NCBI GenBank assembly: GCA_032122625.1
Contig: JAQBGG010000004.1
Span: 56,301 to 120,300 of the forward strand
DNA from: CAXMST01 sp032122625
GTDB taxonomy: Bacteria; Actinomycetota; Thermoleophilia; Solirubrobacterales; 70-9
Length of the DNA stretch: 64,000 nucleotides
Direction of reading: 5' to 3'
Below, in pieces: positions 16,442 to 24,441 of this stretch. Made by a program: the position numbers and the translations under genes. Position 1 is the stretch's first letter, and every line of letters starts with the position of its first letter. A model generated the notes under the pieces. The model saw only the letters and a list, made by a program, of their open reading frames with translations, did no database searches and was not told where the DNA came from.

Positions 16442-16563
16442 CACTCGCCTCGTCCCGGACGCCGCCGTGAGGCGAGTGTCAAGAACCCCCTGATAGTCAG
16501 GGGAAAGTCGACACTCGCGGGAATGCGCGATCAGCACCACCGCATCGGAAGGATTCGGTGGTG
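16442..16563. other. Structured intergenic element with competing hairpins before dapB
   Basis: Bases 16442-16451 pair perfectly with 16469-16478 (10 bp). The overlapping segment 16472-16480 pairs equally well with 16510-16518 (9 bp), which encloses a further hairpin 16487-16493 with 16497-16503 (7 bp, TAG loop). The two outer pairings exclude each other. A separate hairpin, 16535-16542 with 16556-16563 (8 bp), follows. The 289-base gap between the protease gene and dapB holds no convincing reading frame. It could be a small RNA, a 3-prime UTR or an attenuator; dapB has its own -10 box further down. Confidence 0.6.
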
Positions 16564-16676
16564 GCCGCCGAAGAGCGAAGGAGGCTGCCGATGCAGATCG
16601 CGCCTCGGCGCCGGCGAGGCAGAGCATCTGCGCACCGGGTTTGGGCCGTTTGGCGGCTGCCGGGGGGCGGCCCGCG

Positions 16677-16682
16677 TAAGCT
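16677..16682 (+). promoter_or_regulatory. Candidate leaderless -10 box (TAAGCT) for dapB
   Basis: TAAGCT ends six bases before the dapB ATG, placing the transcription start at the start codon. If right, the hairpins at 16442-16563 are not part of the dapB message made from this promoter. Confidence 0.45.
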
Positions 16683-16688
16683 GCCCGC

Positions 16689-17381
16689 ATGGCCGATGCG
16701 ATCAGAGTCGCCGTCGCCGGCGCGGCGGGGCGTATGGGTGCGACCGTCTGCGAGGCGGTGGAGGCGGCAGAGGGGCTGGAGCTGACCGGCAGGGCCGACC
16801 CGGCTCTGGGCGTCGAGCTCGGCGAGGTGCTCGACGATGCCGATGTCGTCGTCGACTTCACGATCCCCGATCAGGCGCTGCCGAACGCCCACAAGTGCCT
16901 GCACTCGGGGACCAGCGTCGTCGTTGGCACGACGGGCTTCGACCTCGAGAAGCTGCGCAAGTGCGCCACCGACCACTGGGACGGGGGAGAGGGGGGCCGG
17001 GCCTTCGTCGCCCCGAACTTCGCAATCGGCGCCGTTCTGATGATGAAGGCCGCGCAGATGATCGCTCCACACATGCCCGAGGCCGAGATCATCGAACTGC
17101 ACCACGACAAGAAGTTGGACAAGCCGTCGGGCACCGCGGCGCGCACGGCGGAGCTAATCGAGGCCGCGGGCGGCAATGTCCACGAGCCAATCCACTCGGT
17201 CCGCCTGCAGGGCTTCGTCGCCCATCAGGAAGTGATCTTCGGCGGCGAGGGCCAGACGCTCTCGATCCGTCACGACTCGATCGACCGCAACTCGTTCATG
17301 CCCGGCGTGGTCCTTGCCTGCCGCACGGTCGGCACGCTGCCCGAGCCACTCACGGTGGGGCTCGAGGCTCTGCTCGGCTAG
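16689..17381 (+). CDS. dapB: 4-hydroxy-tetrahydrodipicolinate reductase
   Basis: Reduces the DapA product to tetrahydrodipicolinate with NAD(P)H, on the path to diaminopimelate and lysine. At 230 residues it is shorter than most DapB (245-275). It has the dinucleotide motif VAGAAGRMG at residues 9-17, VGTTGF, the catalytic histidines and lysine in ELHHDKKLDKPSGTA, and the C-terminal block IRHDSIDRNSFMPG. All key residues are in place, so it should be active. dapA lies 3 kb away on the same strand, dapF and dapL further down. Confidence 0.95.
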   Translation: MADAIRVAVAGAAGRMGATVCEAVEAAEGLELTGRADPALGVELGEVLDDADVVVDFTIPDQALPNAHKCLHSGTSVVVGTTGFDLEKLRKCATDHWDGGEGGRAFVAPNFAIGAVLMMKAAQMIAPHMPEAEIIELHHDKKLDKPSGTAARTAELIEAAGGNVHEPIHSVRLQGFVAHQEVIFGGEGQTLSIRHDSIDRNSFMPGVVLACRTVGTLPEPLTVGLEALLG

Positions 17382-17399
17382 ATCAGATCGCCAGTTGGG

Positions 17400-17421
17400 C
17401 GGTTAGGGCGCGGTTAGGGCG
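17400..17421 (+). promoter_or_regulatory. Two tandem 11-bp direct repeats in the PAP2 promoter region
   Basis: An 11-base unit with core GGTTAGGGCG occurs twice in a row (17400-17410 and 17411-17421), directly upstream of the TAGCCT -10 box. Direct repeats with 11-bp period are the usual binding layout of OmpR/PhoB-family regulators, and such a regulator is encoded at 25899-26588. The link is inference. Confidence 0.4.
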
Positions 17422-17427
17422 CCGATC

Positions 17428-17433
17428 TAGCCT
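17428..17433 (+). promoter_or_regulatory. Candidate leaderless -10 box (TAGCCT) for the PAP2 gene
   Basis: TAGCCT ends seven bases before the GTG start at 17441, the same hexamer and spacing as found for the genes starting at 45813 and 62257 on the minus strand. Confidence 0.45.
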
Positions 17434-17440
17434 TTAGGCC

Positions 17441-18562
17441 GTGAATCACGGACCAACTGCCAACCCGCGCTGGGCTTCGGCGCGAAATTTGCTGCTGCTT
17501 TCGGCGGCCGCCTTGGTCGCCTTCCTGGTGGTCTACCTGCTCGCGGTGCAGACCGAGCTCGGACAGCGCGCGGACGAGGCCGCGTTGACCGGCAGCCAGC
17601 AGGCCCCGGAGCGGGCTCAGGACGCAGCCGACAAGCTCCTGAAGGTGGTCAGTATCGGCTCGCTGCTTGCCGCGACCGCATTCCTCAGCGCCCTCGCCTG
17701 GCTGCGCCGCCGCCCGGGGCTGCTGCTGATCCCGGCAGCGGTGATCGGCCTCAGCCTGATCGCAACCGAGGCCTTCAAGCTGGTGATCTTCGAGCGCCCG
17801 GACCTGGTCGTCGACCCGGGTCTGGTGGGAAACAGCTACCCCAGCGGGCACACGACCGTCGCTGTCGCGATCGGGCTGGCGGCGGTGCTGATCGCCCCGC
17901 CCCGCCTGCGCACGCCCGTCGCCTTCGGGGCGGCGTCTGTAGCCGCGCTCGCCGGCGTCTTCGTGGTCACCGCCGACTGGCACCGGCCCAGCGATCCAAT
18001 CGGCTCCTACCTGCTGACCCTCTCGGTCGCCGCTGCCTGCATGGCCGCACTGCGGCTCTGGCTCCCGGCCCGTGCGACGCGTAGCCACAGCCTGCCGCAG
18101 GCCCGGGCCGACGCGGCCAGGCTCGAGCTGACAGCGATGTTCGCCGGCGCAGCCCTGTTCGTTGGCGCGCTGATCCTCGCCTCGCTGCGCTACGGAGCCG
18201 AGGTCGACTGGAACCGCTTCCACGCCGCCTTCCTGCTCGGGTCGGCCGTCACGGTGGTCACCGCCGGGGTTGTCACCGCAGCGCTGCTGCGTGCTCTCGG
18301 CGCCGGGGCTGCAGGCAACCCACGGCAATCTCGGTTAGCGTCCCGGCCGCCCAGCCAGGAGCGGCACGAATCTGCCGCCGACACAAGATCGATTCAAGAG
18401 CGGAGAGCGGATGAGCGAGGAGCTTTCGAGGATGGACGCGACGGCGATGGCCGAGCTGGTCGGCTCGGGGGAGGCCAGCCCATCGGAGCTGGTAGAGGCG
18501 GCGATCGAACGCGTCGAACAGGTGAACGGCGAGCTCAACGCCGTGATCCACCCGCTCTTTGA
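17441..18562 (+). CDS. PAP2-superfamily membrane phosphatase
   Basis: Probable lipid phosphatase (undecaprenyl-diphosphate or phosphatidate type) in the membrane. The protein has about seven to eight hydrophobic segments; the first is residues 17-38. PAP2 motifs are FKLVIFERPD (first motif, one residue tighter than the textbook spacing), YPSGHTT (second) and ADWHRPSD (third, with the catalytic His). The conserved part ends near residue 290. The frame then stays open for about 80 polar, low-complexity residues and overlaps the amidase start by 152 bases on the same strand. That tail may be real or may reflect a lost stop codon. GTG start set by the -10 box at 17428. Confidence 0.8.
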   Translation: MNHGPTANPRWASARNLLLLSAAALVAFLVVYLLAVQTELGQRADEAALTGSQQAPERAQDAADKLLKVVSIGSLLAATAFLSALAWLRRRPGLLLIPAAVIGLSLIATEAFKLVIFERPDLVVDPGLVGNSYPSGHTTVAVAIGLAAVLIAPPRLRTPVAFGAASVAALAGVFVVTADWHRPSDPIGSYLLTLSVAAACMAALRLWLPARATRSHSLPQARADAARLELTAMFAGAALFVGALILASLRYGAEVDWNRFHAAFLLGSAVTVVTAGVVTAALLRALGAGAAGNPRQSRLASRPPSQERHESAADTRSIQERRADERGAFEDGRDGDGRAGRLGGGQPIGAGRGGDRTRRTGERRAQRRDPPAL

Positions 18563-19871
18563 CGAGGCCCGCGAGGCCGCCAAGGGCGAGATCCCCGACG
18601 GCCCCTTCAAGGGTGTTCCCTTCCTGCTCAAGGACCTCGGCGCCGCCTTCGCCGGCCAGCCGCTGCACATGGGCATGCAGGTCCTCAAGGACGCCGACTT
18701 CAAGGCGCCGATGGATACCTACCTGGCGCAGCGCTTCCGCGATGCCGGCCTGATCACGATCGGTAAGACCAACACTCCCGAGCTCGGCATCCTGCCGACG
18801 ACCGAGCCGGTCGCCTACGGCGCTTCGAAGAACCCCTGGGACACGACCCGCAGCCCCGGCGGTTCCTCCGGCGGCGCGGGCACCGCGGTCGCCTCCGGCA
18901 TGGTCCCGATGGCGCACGCCAACGACGGCGGCGGCTCGATCAGGATTCCGGCTTCCAACAACGGCCTCGTGGGCCTGAAGCCGACCCGGCAGAGAATCAG
19001 CGAGGGGCCGCTTGTCGGCGACAACCTCTCAGGCCTCACCTGCGAGCTGGTTGTCTCGCGCTCGGTCCGGGACACGGCGCGGATTCTCGATGCCGTCGAG
19101 GGCCCGGCCCCTGGCGATCCCTACGTGGCGCCGGAGCCGCTGCGGCCCTACGTCGAGGAACTGACCGACGAGAGCACCGGCCTGCGGGTCGGGCTGATGA
19201 CTGCCCCCGCGGTTGAGTCCGAGGTCGCGGCTGAATGCGTCGCCGCTGCCGAGGAGACCGCGAAGTTGCTCGAGTCCCTTGGCCACAAGCTGACCGGCAG
19301 CTCGCCGATGGACGTGCTCGGCAGCGGCGACGCCGGCGTCGATATCCAGGACAGCTTCTTGACCCGCTGGGCCGCCGGGCAGGCCGCTGGGCTCGATCAG
19401 ATCGGGATGCTGCTCGGCCGCGAGCTGACCGGCGAAGACGTCGAGCCGCTGACCTGGACGCTGGCTGCGATCGGCCGCGAGCGCGACTCGGCCCGCTATT
19501 TGCGTGATGTCGCCCTGCATCAGGGGATCAGCCGGGCGATCGCCGGCTGGTTCGAGGCCGGACACGACCTGCTGCTGACCCCGACGATGGCCGAGGTGGC
19601 GCCGAAGCTGGGCGAGATCGATGACACGCTGACCGACGATCCGATGGACGCCTTCCACCGTTCGTTCCCCTCCGGCGCGTTCACGGCGCTGTTCAACGTC
19701 ACCGGCCAGCCGGCGATTTCGCTGCCGCTGCATTGGAGCTCCGAGGACGTCCCCGTCGGCGTCCAGTTGGTCGCGCCCTTTGGTCGCGAGGATCTGCTGA
19801 TCAGGGTCGCAGCCCAGCTCGAGCGGGCGCAGCCCTGGGCCGACCGCGTGGCCGCCGTCTACGCCGGCTGA
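18411..19871 (+). CDS. Amidase-signature hydrolase
   Basis: A 486-residue amidase-signature enzyme hydrolysing a carboxamide; the substrate is not predictable. The Ser-cisSer-Lys triad is visible: K74 (FLLKDLG), S152 or S153 in SPGGSSGGAG, and S176 in GGGSIRIP. It is not GatA: the gene has no gatB or gatC neighbours and its C-terminal half matches generic amidases. The start MSEELSRMDATAM gives the normal N-terminal helix; ATG 18432 is an alternative. The first 152 bases overlap the end of the PAP2 frame. Confidence 0.88.
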   Translation: MSEELSRMDATAMAELVGSGEASPSELVEAAIERVEQVNGELNAVIHPLFDEAREAAKGEIPDGPFKGVPFLLKDLGAAFAGQPLHMGMQVLKDADFKAPMDTYLAQRFRDAGLITIGKTNTPELGILPTTEPVAYGASKNPWDTTRSPGGSSGGAGTAVASGMVPMAHANDGGGSIRIPASNNGLVGLKPTRQRISEGPLVGDNLSGLTCELVVSRSVRDTARILDAVEGPAPGDPYVAPEPLRPYVEELTDESTGLRVGLMTAPAVESEVAAECVAAAEETAKLLESLGHKLTGSSPMDVLGSGDAGVDIQDSFLTRWAAGQAAGLDQIGMLLGRELTGEDVEPLTWTLAAIGRERDSARYLRDVALHQGISRAIAGWFEAGHDLLLTPTMAEVAPKLGEIDDTLTDDPMDAFHRSFPSGAFTALFNVTGQPAISLPLHWSSEDVPVGVQLVAPFGREDLLIRVAAQLERAQPWADRVAAVYAG

Positions 19872-19889
19872 GAAGGCGAGACATCGGGC

Positions 19890-19917
19890 TTGCGAACCAC
19901 CCGCAGGGGAGTATGGT
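19890..19917 (+). promoter_or_regulatory. Candidate promoter of the SnoaL-like gene
   Basis: TTGCGA (19890-19895), 16-base spacer, TATGGT (19912-19917), with a predicted start near 19924 and a roughly 35-base leader containing a good Shine-Dalgarno (ATAGGAG) before ATG 19959. Confidence 0.45.
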
Positions 19918-19958
19918 CGGTGGGCAACAACCATCGAGGGCAGGGATAGGAGCCAGCG

Positions 19959-20390
19959 ATGTTCACCGATCCCAAAGAGCTCGGCGCGCGCTTTTACGAC
20001 GAGGTCGTAAACCAGCAGAAGTACGAGTTGATTGATGAGTTGGTCGACGAGAACTTCGTCGAGCATGAGGAGTTCCCGGGTACCAGCCAGGATCGCGACG
20101 GCGTTGGCCAGTTCTTCCGGCTGTTCCGTGCGGCGTTCCCGGATATGCATTGCACGGTCGACCGGATGATCGCCGAGGGCGACATTGTCGTTACTCAGAC
20201 GACGACCCGGGGCACCCACGAGGGTGAGCTGTTGGGTGTTCCACCTACGGGTAACAAGGTCGAGTTCAGCGCGATCGACATCGTCCGAGTCGCGAACGAC
20301 AAGGCCGTCGAGCACTGGGGCGTCACCGACACAATGGCGCTGATGGAGCAGATCGGGGCCCTCGCGGGCGAGGGAGCCGCCAGCGCCTAG
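19959..20390 (+). CDS. SnoaL-like (ester cyclase family) protein
   Basis: A 143-residue NTF2-fold protein of the SnoaL/ester-cyclase type: FYDEVVNQQKYELIDELV, then FVEHEEFPG, FRAAFPDMHCTVDRMIAEGD and a beta-sheet core ending VEHWGVTDTMALMEQIG. It lacks neighbours of a polyketide pathway, so a cyclase role is unlikely and a general small-molecule binding or isomerase role is all that can be said. It has its own promoter and is followed by a terminator-like hairpin, so it is probably transcribed alone. Confidence 0.85.
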   Translation: MFTDPKELGARFYDEVVNQQKYELIDELVDENFVEHEEFPGTSQDRDGVGQFFRLFRAAFPDMHCTVDRMIAEGDIVVTQTTTRGTHEGELLGVPPTGNKVEFSAIDIVRVANDKAVEHWGVTDTMALMEQIGALAGEGAASA

Positions 20391-20401
20391 GCCCGAGAGG
20401 T

Positions 20402-20428
20402 GCGGGCCCCGGAGGGCGCGGGGCCCGC
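20402..20428 (+). terminator. GC-rich stem-loop after the SnoaL-like gene
   Basis: Bases 20402-20410 pair perfectly with 20420-20428 (9 bp, all G-C) around a nine-base loop, 12 bases after the stop codon. No T-run follows, as is common for actinobacterial terminators. It also separates this gene from the dapA promoter. Confidence 0.55.
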
Positions 20429-20463
20429 GGCCGCCCAGCGGCGGGCGGGCGGGGCTGTTCATC

Positions 20464-20469
20464 TAGGCT
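20464..20469 (+). promoter_or_regulatory. Candidate leaderless -10 box (TAGGCT) for dapA
   Basis: TAGGCT ends seven bases before ATG 20477, identical in sequence and spacing to the box at 2333. The preceding stem-loop suggests that dapA depends on this promoter. Confidence 0.5.
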
Positions 20470-20476
20470 TGCGCCG

Positions 20477-21346
20477 ATGTCCATGTTCGCTGGTGTGATC
20501 ACTGCGATGGTCACCCCGTTCGGCGAGGACGGGGGCGTTGACCTGCCCGGATGCCGGCGCCTGGCTCGCCACCTGCTCGAGAACGGATCCGACGGCCTCG
20601 TGCTCAGCGGCACGACGGGAGAGTCGCCTACGCTCGACGACGATGAGAAGCTGGCGATCCTGGGGGCTGTCCGCGAGGAGCTCGGCCCGCAGGCACAGCT
20701 GATCGTCGGCTCCGGTTCGAACGACACCCGCCACTCGGTCGAACTGACCCGGAGGGTGACCGCCGCCGGCGCCGACGCGGTCCTGATCGTCACGCCCTAC
20801 TACAACAAGCCGAACCCGGCCGGTATCCGTGCCCATTTCGAGGCCTGCGCCGAGGCCACCGAGCTACCGCTCGTGATCTACAACATCCCCTCGCGCTGCG
20901 TGATCAACATCCCGCCGCACGATCTCGCCGAGCTTGCCAAGATCGACAACGTGGCCGCGGTCAAACAAGCCAACGACGCCGACCTCGGCCCGATCGAGGG
21001 GCTCGAGGTGCTCGCCGGCAACGACAACGTGCTGCTCCGCTGCCTGCAGGGCGGCGGCACCGGTGGAATCCTCGTTGCCTCACATCTGGTCGGCGAGCGC
21101 ATGCGGGAGATCTGTGACGCAGCCGAGGCCGGTGACCTCGACCGGGCCCGGGCGCTCGACGACGATCTGCAGCCGCTCTATGAGGACCTCAGCGTGACCA
21201 GCAATCCGATCCCGGTGAAGACGGCGCTGGCGATGCTCGGCCTCTGCTCGGAGCGGATGCGTCTGCCGATGGTCCCGGCGAGTGACGAGCAGCGGCAGAC
21301 GATTCGCGCCGCGCTCGACCGACACGGACTGACGGCCGTCGCGTGA
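20477..21346 (+). CDS. dapA: 4-hydroxy-tetrahydrodipicolinate synthase
   Basis: Condenses pyruvate with aspartate semialdehyde, first step of the diaminopimelate branch. The 289-residue TIM barrel has GTTGESPTL near residue 46, the catalytic Tyr135 (IYNIPSR) and the Schiff-base Lys163 (AAVKQAND), all as expected. Length is typical. Its stop overlaps the rnj start by four bases (GTGA). The dapA-rnj pairing is common in actinobacteria and Gram-positives and supports the call over other members of the aldolase family. Confidence 0.95.
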   Translation: MSMFAGVITAMVTPFGEDGGVDLPGCRRLARHLLENGSDGLVLSGTTGESPTLDDDEKLAILGAVREELGPQAQLIVGSGSNDTRHSVELTRRVTAAGADAVLIVTPYYNKPNPAGIRAHFEACAEATELPLVIYNIPSRCVINIPPHDLAELAKIDNVAAVKQANDADLGPIEGLEVLAGNDNVLLRCLQGGGTGGILVASHLVGERMREICDAAEAGDLDRARALDDDLQPLYEDLSVTSNPIPVKTALAMLGLCSERMRLPMVPASDEQRQTIRAALDRHGLTAVA

Positions 21347-23013
21347 GCAAGAAATCCACGCTTCGGATCCTGCCGCTCGGCGGGCTCGGCGAGATCGGCA
21401 AGAACATGATGGTTGTCGAGCTCGACGGCCGGATCGTGATCGTCGATACCGGCCTGATGTTCCCGACGGCGGAGATGCTCGGCATCGACCTGGTGCTGCC
21501 TGACTTCTCCTACCTGCGGGGCAGGCTCGACGACATCGAGGCGATCGTCCTCACCCACGGCCACGAGGACCACGTCGGCGCGCTCCCCTACGTGCTCAAG
21601 GAGATCGGGATCCCGCCGGCGATCTACGGTGGCCGACTGACGGTCGGTCTGGTCCGCTCGAAGCTCGAGGAGCACAAGCTGAAGAACGTGCCGATCCACG
21701 AGATCGAGGCCGGGGAGCGCAAGCAGGCCGGCCCGTTCGAGATCGAGACCGTGCACATGTCGCACTCGATCCCCGACGCCCGCGCCGTTGCCCTGCACAC
21801 TGAGCTCGGGACGATTCTGCTCACCGGCGACTACAAGTTCGATCAGACCCCGGTCGATGGCCGTCCCGCTGACATCTCGAGGCTCGCGGCGCTTGGCTCC
21901 GAGGGTCTGCTCTGCCTCTGCGGGGATTCGACCAACGCCGACCGGCCCGGCGTGGCGCCGTCGGAGTCCAGCATCGGTCCGGCGCTGCTCGAGACCTTCT
22001 CGCGCTGCGAGGGCCGGATCATCGTCACCTCGTTCGCCTCCAATCTTCATCGCGTCCAGCAGGTCGTCGACGCGGCGATCGCGCTCGATCGCAAGGTCGC
22101 CCTGGTCGGACGCTCGATGCGGAAGAACTTCAACATCGCCCGCAACCTGGGGATCACCCGGGCGCCCGAGGGCCTCCTGATCCAGCCCCGTGAGATCGAG
22201 GATTACCCCGACGAGGACGTGGTCGCGATCTCGACCGGCTCACAGGGGGAGCCGCTCTCGGCGCTGCGGCGGATGGCCGGCGGCGAGCACCGCGACGTCG
22301 ACTTGCACTCCGGCGACACCGTCGTCTTCAGCGCCACCCCGATCCCCGGCAACGAGCGCTCGGTGAACGAGACAATCGACAGGATCTTCGAGATCGGCGC
22401 CCGCGTGATCACCGCCCAGGACGCTCCGATCCACGCCTCCGGCCATGGCTGGCAGGAGGAGTTGAAGCTGATGCTCAACCTGACCAAGCCCAAATACGTG
22501 ATGCCGGTCCACGGCGACCACAAGCGGATCCGCCTGCACGCGCAGTTGGCCGAGTCCGTCGGCGTACCGCCGGCGAACATCTTCAAATCCAAGAACGGGA
22601 TCCCGCTCGAGATCACCGCCGACGGCGCCCGGCTTGGCGAGGACATCGGCGCCGGCGTGATCTTCGTCGACGGCGTCGATATCGGCGAGCCCGATGACGT
22701 TGCGCTCCGCGACCGCCGCACGCTCTCCGCCGACGGCCTGTTCATCGTCGTCGCCACGCTTTCCCGCGAACACGGCGAGTCGGTCGCCGATCCCGAGGTG
22801 ATCATCCGCGGCGTGCCGTTCCTCGACGATCAGGAGGTCGAGCGGTTGATCGAGGATCTCCAGGACGTCGTCGATGACTCGCTCGAGAAGGCCGCCAAGG
22901 GTGGTCGTGAGTTGACCCTGATCCAGGAGGATCTGCACGACGACATCGCGGCCTTCGTCTACGACAGGCTCCGCCGCCGCCCGATGGTGCTGCCGGTGGT
23001 CGTCGAGGTCTGA
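21343..23013 (+). CDS. rnj: Ribonuclease J
   Basis: Metallo-beta-lactamase-fold nuclease with endo- and 5-to-3 exonuclease activity in RNA decay and rRNA maturation. The 556-residue protein has the metal motif H72-x-H74-x-D76-H77 (LTHGHEDHVGALPYVL), the HMSHSIPDA block with another ligand, beta-CASP motifs including IHASGHGWQEELKLML and the C-terminal domain (about 450-556). Length and domain order fit RNase J. GTG 21343 overlaps dapA. Confidence 0.95.
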   Translation: MSKKSTLRILPLGGLGEIGKNMMVVELDGRIVIVDTGLMFPTAEMLGIDLVLPDFSYLRGRLDDIEAIVLTHGHEDHVGALPYVLKEIGIPPAIYGGRLTVGLVRSKLEEHKLKNVPIHEIEAGERKQAGPFEIETVHMSHSIPDARAVALHTELGTILLTGDYKFDQTPVDGRPADISRLAALGSEGLLCLCGDSTNADRPGVAPSESSIGPALLETFSRCEGRIIVTSFASNLHRVQQVVDAAIALDRKVALVGRSMRKNFNIARNLGITRAPEGLLIQPREIEDYPDEDVVAISTGSQGEPLSALRRMAGGEHRDVDLHSGDTVVFSATPIPGNERSVNETIDRIFEIGARVITAQDAPIHASGHGWQEELKLMLNLTKPKYVMPVHGDHKRIRLHAQLAESVGVPPANIFKSKNGIPLEITADGARLGEDIGAGVIFVDGVDIGEPDDVALRDRRTLSADGLFIVVATLSREHGESVADPEVIIRGVPFLDDQEVERLIEDLQDVVDDSLEKAAKGGRELTLIQEDLHDDIAAFVYDRLRRRPMVLPVVVEV

Positions 23014-23044
23014 GCCCGGGTCCCGTCGAGAGACCGGCCGCTGG

Positions 23045-24214
23045 TCAGCCCACCGGCTCGGCCAGCAGCGTGATTGCGGCGAGGACCAGCGCCAGCAACG
23101 CATAGAGGGTCTTGCGCAGCGGGCCGCTGCTGGTGCGGAATGCGATGATCGCCTGCAGGCAGTAATAGGCGGCGAAGGCGCGCGAGGCAATCGTGATGAT
23201 CACGAAGGTGTCAACCGTCCAGCTGAGGATGATCGCCGCCACGCCGCTCAGCAGGTAGGCCCGCGAGCTTGTCATCGAGGCGATCATGCCGCGGAGATTG
23301 CCGGCGGCGGCCACGGTGTCCGCGGTGGCGGCACTGAACTGGCTGAACACGGCGCTGAGCACCAATGGCAGGGCGAGGAGCGGCGCGACCCGCTCGGTGA
23401 TGTCGAGCAGGTCGTTGTCGGGCCCGGCGCCGGTCCCCAGCCCAAACAGGGGGGTGGCGACCGCCACGAACCCGATGTAGATCGAGGTGGCGATGAGCTG
23501 TGCCACCCGCGAGGCCCAGACGCGGGTCTGGGCGTCGTATTCCTCGGCCAGATAGCGGACCGTCTCGAAGCCCTGGACGGTGATCACGATCCCGCCGAGT
23601 ACGAGCAACGTGTCGGCGATCCCGCGGTCGGGGACGGGCGGCAGCTCGAGGCTGCCTGAGAGCAGGTCGGCCGCATCGGTGAAGAACAGGGCGCCGCCGA
23701 GGACCGTGGTCAGGACGAACACCGCGCTGAGCGCGAGCCGCTCCATCAGATCGAGGCCGCGGAACCCACGCGTGACCCCGACCGCAACGATCAGGGCGAC
23801 GGTCCCGGCCGCCAGTGCCCGTTCGAGCGTCTGCGAACCGTCGAAACCGTAGGCGACGACGTATTGGGCCATGATCCGCAGGTAGAGGGCGACTGAGATC
23901 ACGTAGGCGACGACGATCACGACGTCGGCGACGCGGTCGATCCGGACGGTGGTCCGATCGAGGGTGCCATCGGCTAGCCCGGGCTCGACCTCGGTGACGA
24001 TGTGGCGGATTGCGGTGCCGACGAACCAGGCGAGCAGGCAGATCCCGATCACGCCCAACAGCGCGAGGCCTCCGAGCGTGCGCTCGAGGACCGGCACGAT
24101 GATCAGAAATCCGCTGCCGAAGATCGATGCGAGTGGCGTGACCGACGCCCTCAGCACCGCTCTCGTATCGGGCCGTCCGGCCGGGGACGTGGTCGCCTCC
24201 ACGCGGCCATTCAA
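23045..24214 (-). CDS. APC-superfamily-like membrane transporter
   Basis: A 389-residue integral membrane protein with about 11 hydrophobic segments. The first, after a short polar N-terminus, contains the glycine-rich break ASIFGSGFLIIVPVL, reminiscent of the start of amino-acid permeases (APC fold). Later segments such as TLLVLGGIVITVQGFETVRYLAEEY have the mid-protein Phe-Glu pattern of APC carriers. The substrate is unknown. The start is uncertain: the frame begins at TTG 24214, with GTG 24202 as alternative, and neither has a clear ribosome site. It converges with rnj and lies downstream of the two-component genes, beyond a structured 227-base gap. Confidence 0.7.
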   Translation of the reverse strand: MNGRVEATTSPAGRPDTRAVLRASVTPLASIFGSGFLIIVPVLERTLGGLALLGVIGICLLAWFVGTAIRHIVTEVEPGLADGTLDRTTVRIDRVADVVIVVAYVISVALYLRIMAQYVVAYGFDGSQTLERALAAGTVALIVAVGVTRGFRGLDLMERLALSAVFVLTTVLGGALFFTDAADLLSGSLELPPVPDRGIADTLLVLGGIVITVQGFETVRYLAEEYDAQTRVWASRVAQLIATSIYIGFVAVATPLFGLGTGAGPDNDLLDITERVAPLLALPLVLSAVFSQFSAATADTVAAAGNLRGMIASMTSSRAYLLSGVAAIILSWTVDTFVIITIASRAFAAYYCLQAIIAFRTSSGPLRKTLYALLALVLAAITLLAEPVG

Positions 24215-24441
24215 TCAAGGCCGGCGGCTCAGTCGAGGGCGCCCGCCGTCTCGGGCACAAAAAGTGGCCCGTCGGACCAGGGAGGGAGGTCCGACGGGCC
24301 GATTGGCTCAGGCTGGCCAATTTTGGAACCCACCGCGGCCGGTTACTTTGGGGGAGGTTGGTCGCGGTGGATCTTGTCTCGTCCAAGTCATATGTTGGAC
24401 CCGCGGGGTAAACCGCTACTTAAGCCAGAGCAAGTGTTTGC
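24215..24441 (-). other. Structured region upstream of the permease (chain of hairpins)
   Basis: On the minus strand this 227-base stretch holds, in order: a hairpin at the histidine kinase stop (about 24432-24447, 6 bp), a 6-bp hairpin around 24381-24400 with arms GTCCAA and TTGGAC, an 8-bp stem (24363-24370 with 24330-24337), a 6-bp stem (about 24301-24320), and a 13-bp terminator (24266-24300). It ends 45 bases before the permease start. It could be a riboswitch-type leader or a terminator region of the kinase operon. I could not match it to a known riboswitch class. Confidence 0.5.
24259..24300 (-). terminator. Intrinsic terminator (minus strand)
   Basis: Bases 24266-24278 pair perfectly with 24288-24300 (13 bp) around a nine-base loop. 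Read on the minus strand the stem is followed after two bases by five T residues (AAAAA at 24259-24263 on the plus strand). It would end the response-regulator/kinase transcript, or attenuate the permease transcript. Confidence 0.85.

Noticed and set aside
16400..16688. Lysine riboswitch upstream of dapB
   Set aside because: The hairpins do not show the conserved five-helix junction sequences, and dapB seems to start at its own -10 box after the element.
24215..24441. c-di-AMP (ydaO-type) riboswitch upstream of the permease
   Set aside because: The layout is suggestive, but I could not find the conserved core on either strand, so no class is claimed.
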